Assembly (NCBI GenBank): GCA_030762895.1
Contig: CM061063.1
Span: forward strand, 219,261,723-219,325,722
Length of the DNA stretch: 64,000 bases
Reading direction: 5' to 3'
Source of the DNA: Sophora flavescens
Taxonomy: Eukaryota; Streptophyta; Magnoliopsida; Fabales; Fabaceae
Part shown: positions 63,077 to 64,000 of the stretch, one piece after another
Layout of the letters: every line of letters begins with the position of its first letter
Position numbering within the stretch: position 1 is the stretch's first letter
Made by a program: the position numbers and the translations under genes
Notes under the pieces: model-generated
Database searches by the model: none
Seen by the model: only the letters and a program-made list of their open reading frames with translations
What the model was told of the DNA's origin: nothing

Positions 63077-64000
63077 TGACAGCCGCGTCGAGCGTGCGCT
63101 CTGCGATTCCGGCAAGTGTACCGGACTGTCGCCAAGTAATAAAAGATATCGATCCCACAGAGACTGTGTTCTTGAATCGCAATCGGTTTTCGAATTGAGT
63201 GAATTTGGACTTTTTTAAAGGATTTTTATACTTTGAGTGAAAAGGGTTTTGAATTTGAATTTAAAAGATAAACAAACAGAAAACAATTGTTTATGGGGTT
63301 TTAGATTTAAACGGATTCCTAGGGATTTGGGTTACCTTTGAGGCTGTTTATGTTGCTAATCTGATTTACCTTTGTTGATTACCGAAATTGCCTTGAAGGC
63401 GAGTTTATCCTCCGATAGCTTAAGCTCCCTCTCGGGTTACAAAAGCCGTGCCCAATTGACCCGACCCCTACTCTCGTGGTAGTCGATCCCATATTGGACC
63501 CTTTACACTTCGTGACAACTCGTTGCTCCTCGAGGGATGGCTTCTAACTCTCGTGATTTCAGTCCCAAGTCTGACTTCTATAGGTCCGACACCTAAGTTC
63601 ACCGCTAGGTTCCTCCTTAGAATGTCTCAGTCATGCAAATAACCTAAGTTCACCGCTAGGTTCCTCCTTAGAATATCCACACCTCGCAGATAAGCGGCCG
63701 CCGGGCTTTACGAGTGAAACACCCTAGAAATCCTAAGTTCACCGCTAGGTTCCTCCTTAGAACGTCTACGTCACGCAAATAAGCGGTCATCAAATTTACT
63801 AGAGATTAACACACTAGAAATCAGATCTAAAACAATAACGAAATCAACAACGATTTTACATCAAATCAACAACATTTACAAAACTCGGGCAGAGCCCCAA
63901 TCCCTAGAAACAAACTACTACTCCAGTCTTGCCATGGAGATGACAAGCTGGGTTAACAACATAATGAAAAATACAAAAATAAGAGAAGAGAGGAGGAGAG
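63077..64000 (-). repeat. Element B 5' LTR (partial, runs off the window)
   Basis: It starts TGACAGCCGCGTCGAGCG and follows the 49,857 LTR closely, including the three CCTAAGTTCACCGCTAGGTT blocks (63,593-63,763). About 690 bp should lie beyond the window, given the 1,610-bp length of its partner. Confidence 0.9.

Overview
This is plant nuclear DNA, most likely from a legume (Fabaceae). The signs are a pair of Kunitz-type inhibitor genes, a CACTA transposon, Pack-MULE and MULE-MITE elements, tRNA-Asp-primed LTR retrotransposons, and organelle-derived DNA inserted in a nuclear background. I cannot name the species. The window is gene-poor. Only the two Kunitz inhibitor genes (5.1-5.7 kb and 11.4-12.0 kb, both minus strand, about 92% identical proteins) look like functional host genes. 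Almost everything else that can be identified is transposable-element or repeat DNA.

Layout. 0.6-4.6 kb: old dispersed repeats, short tandem repeats and a GC-rich inverted-repeat element. 4.7-12.1 kb: two copies of a ~1.06 kb duplicated block, each with a Kunitz inhibitor gene and its TATA box. A LINE remnant lies between them. 12.3-19.3 kb: a copia-like LTR split by a complete 5.3 kb LTR retrotransposon (element A, TSD CACTC), which carries a 225-residue ORF of unknown function where gag would be expected. 19.9-25.4 kb: locally duplicated repeat units with MITEs, plus a 1.54 kb Pack-MULE (9-bp TSD AAAAATATT) holding fragments of a PPR gene and a GDP-mannose 4,6-dehydratase gene. A neighbouring repeat unit preserves its empty site. 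25.9-27.1 kb: AT-rich degenerate tandem repeat. 27.5-33.9 kb: a complete CACTA element (TSD GTA) with dense subterminal repeats and a TNP2 transposase broken near its C-terminus. 34.1-35.9 kb: a MULE-like element containing a hAT-like element (TSD GGATCTAG). 38.0-38.3 kb: a copia solo LTR. 40.4-43.2 kb: an organelle-derived mosaic with mitochondrial-like sequence and plastid trnR-UCU, psbB, ndhD, petG and ndhH fragments.

43.2-64.0 kb is a four-level nest of LTR retrotransposons. Element D sits in the plastid ndhH fragment, C sits in D, B sits in the gag of C, and E sits in the gag of B. Only E is complete (55,246-62,638, TSD GTAAT). It has an intact 772-residue Gag-protease ORF but no reverse transcriptase or integrase, so it must be mobilised by a partner. 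A, B, D and E share LTR ends, and where it is visible (A, B, E) a tRNA-Asp primer-binding site. They also share a long non-coding 3' region. Their LTRs carry repeated palindromic cassettes of two interchangeable types (TCACGGCCGTGA-like and TCGCGAGGCGA-like). The first type also appears inside the CACTA element's leader. This palindrome system, the Pack-MULE with its empty site and the four-deep nest are the observations most worth following up. All similarity calls are from reading the sequence; no database search was run.
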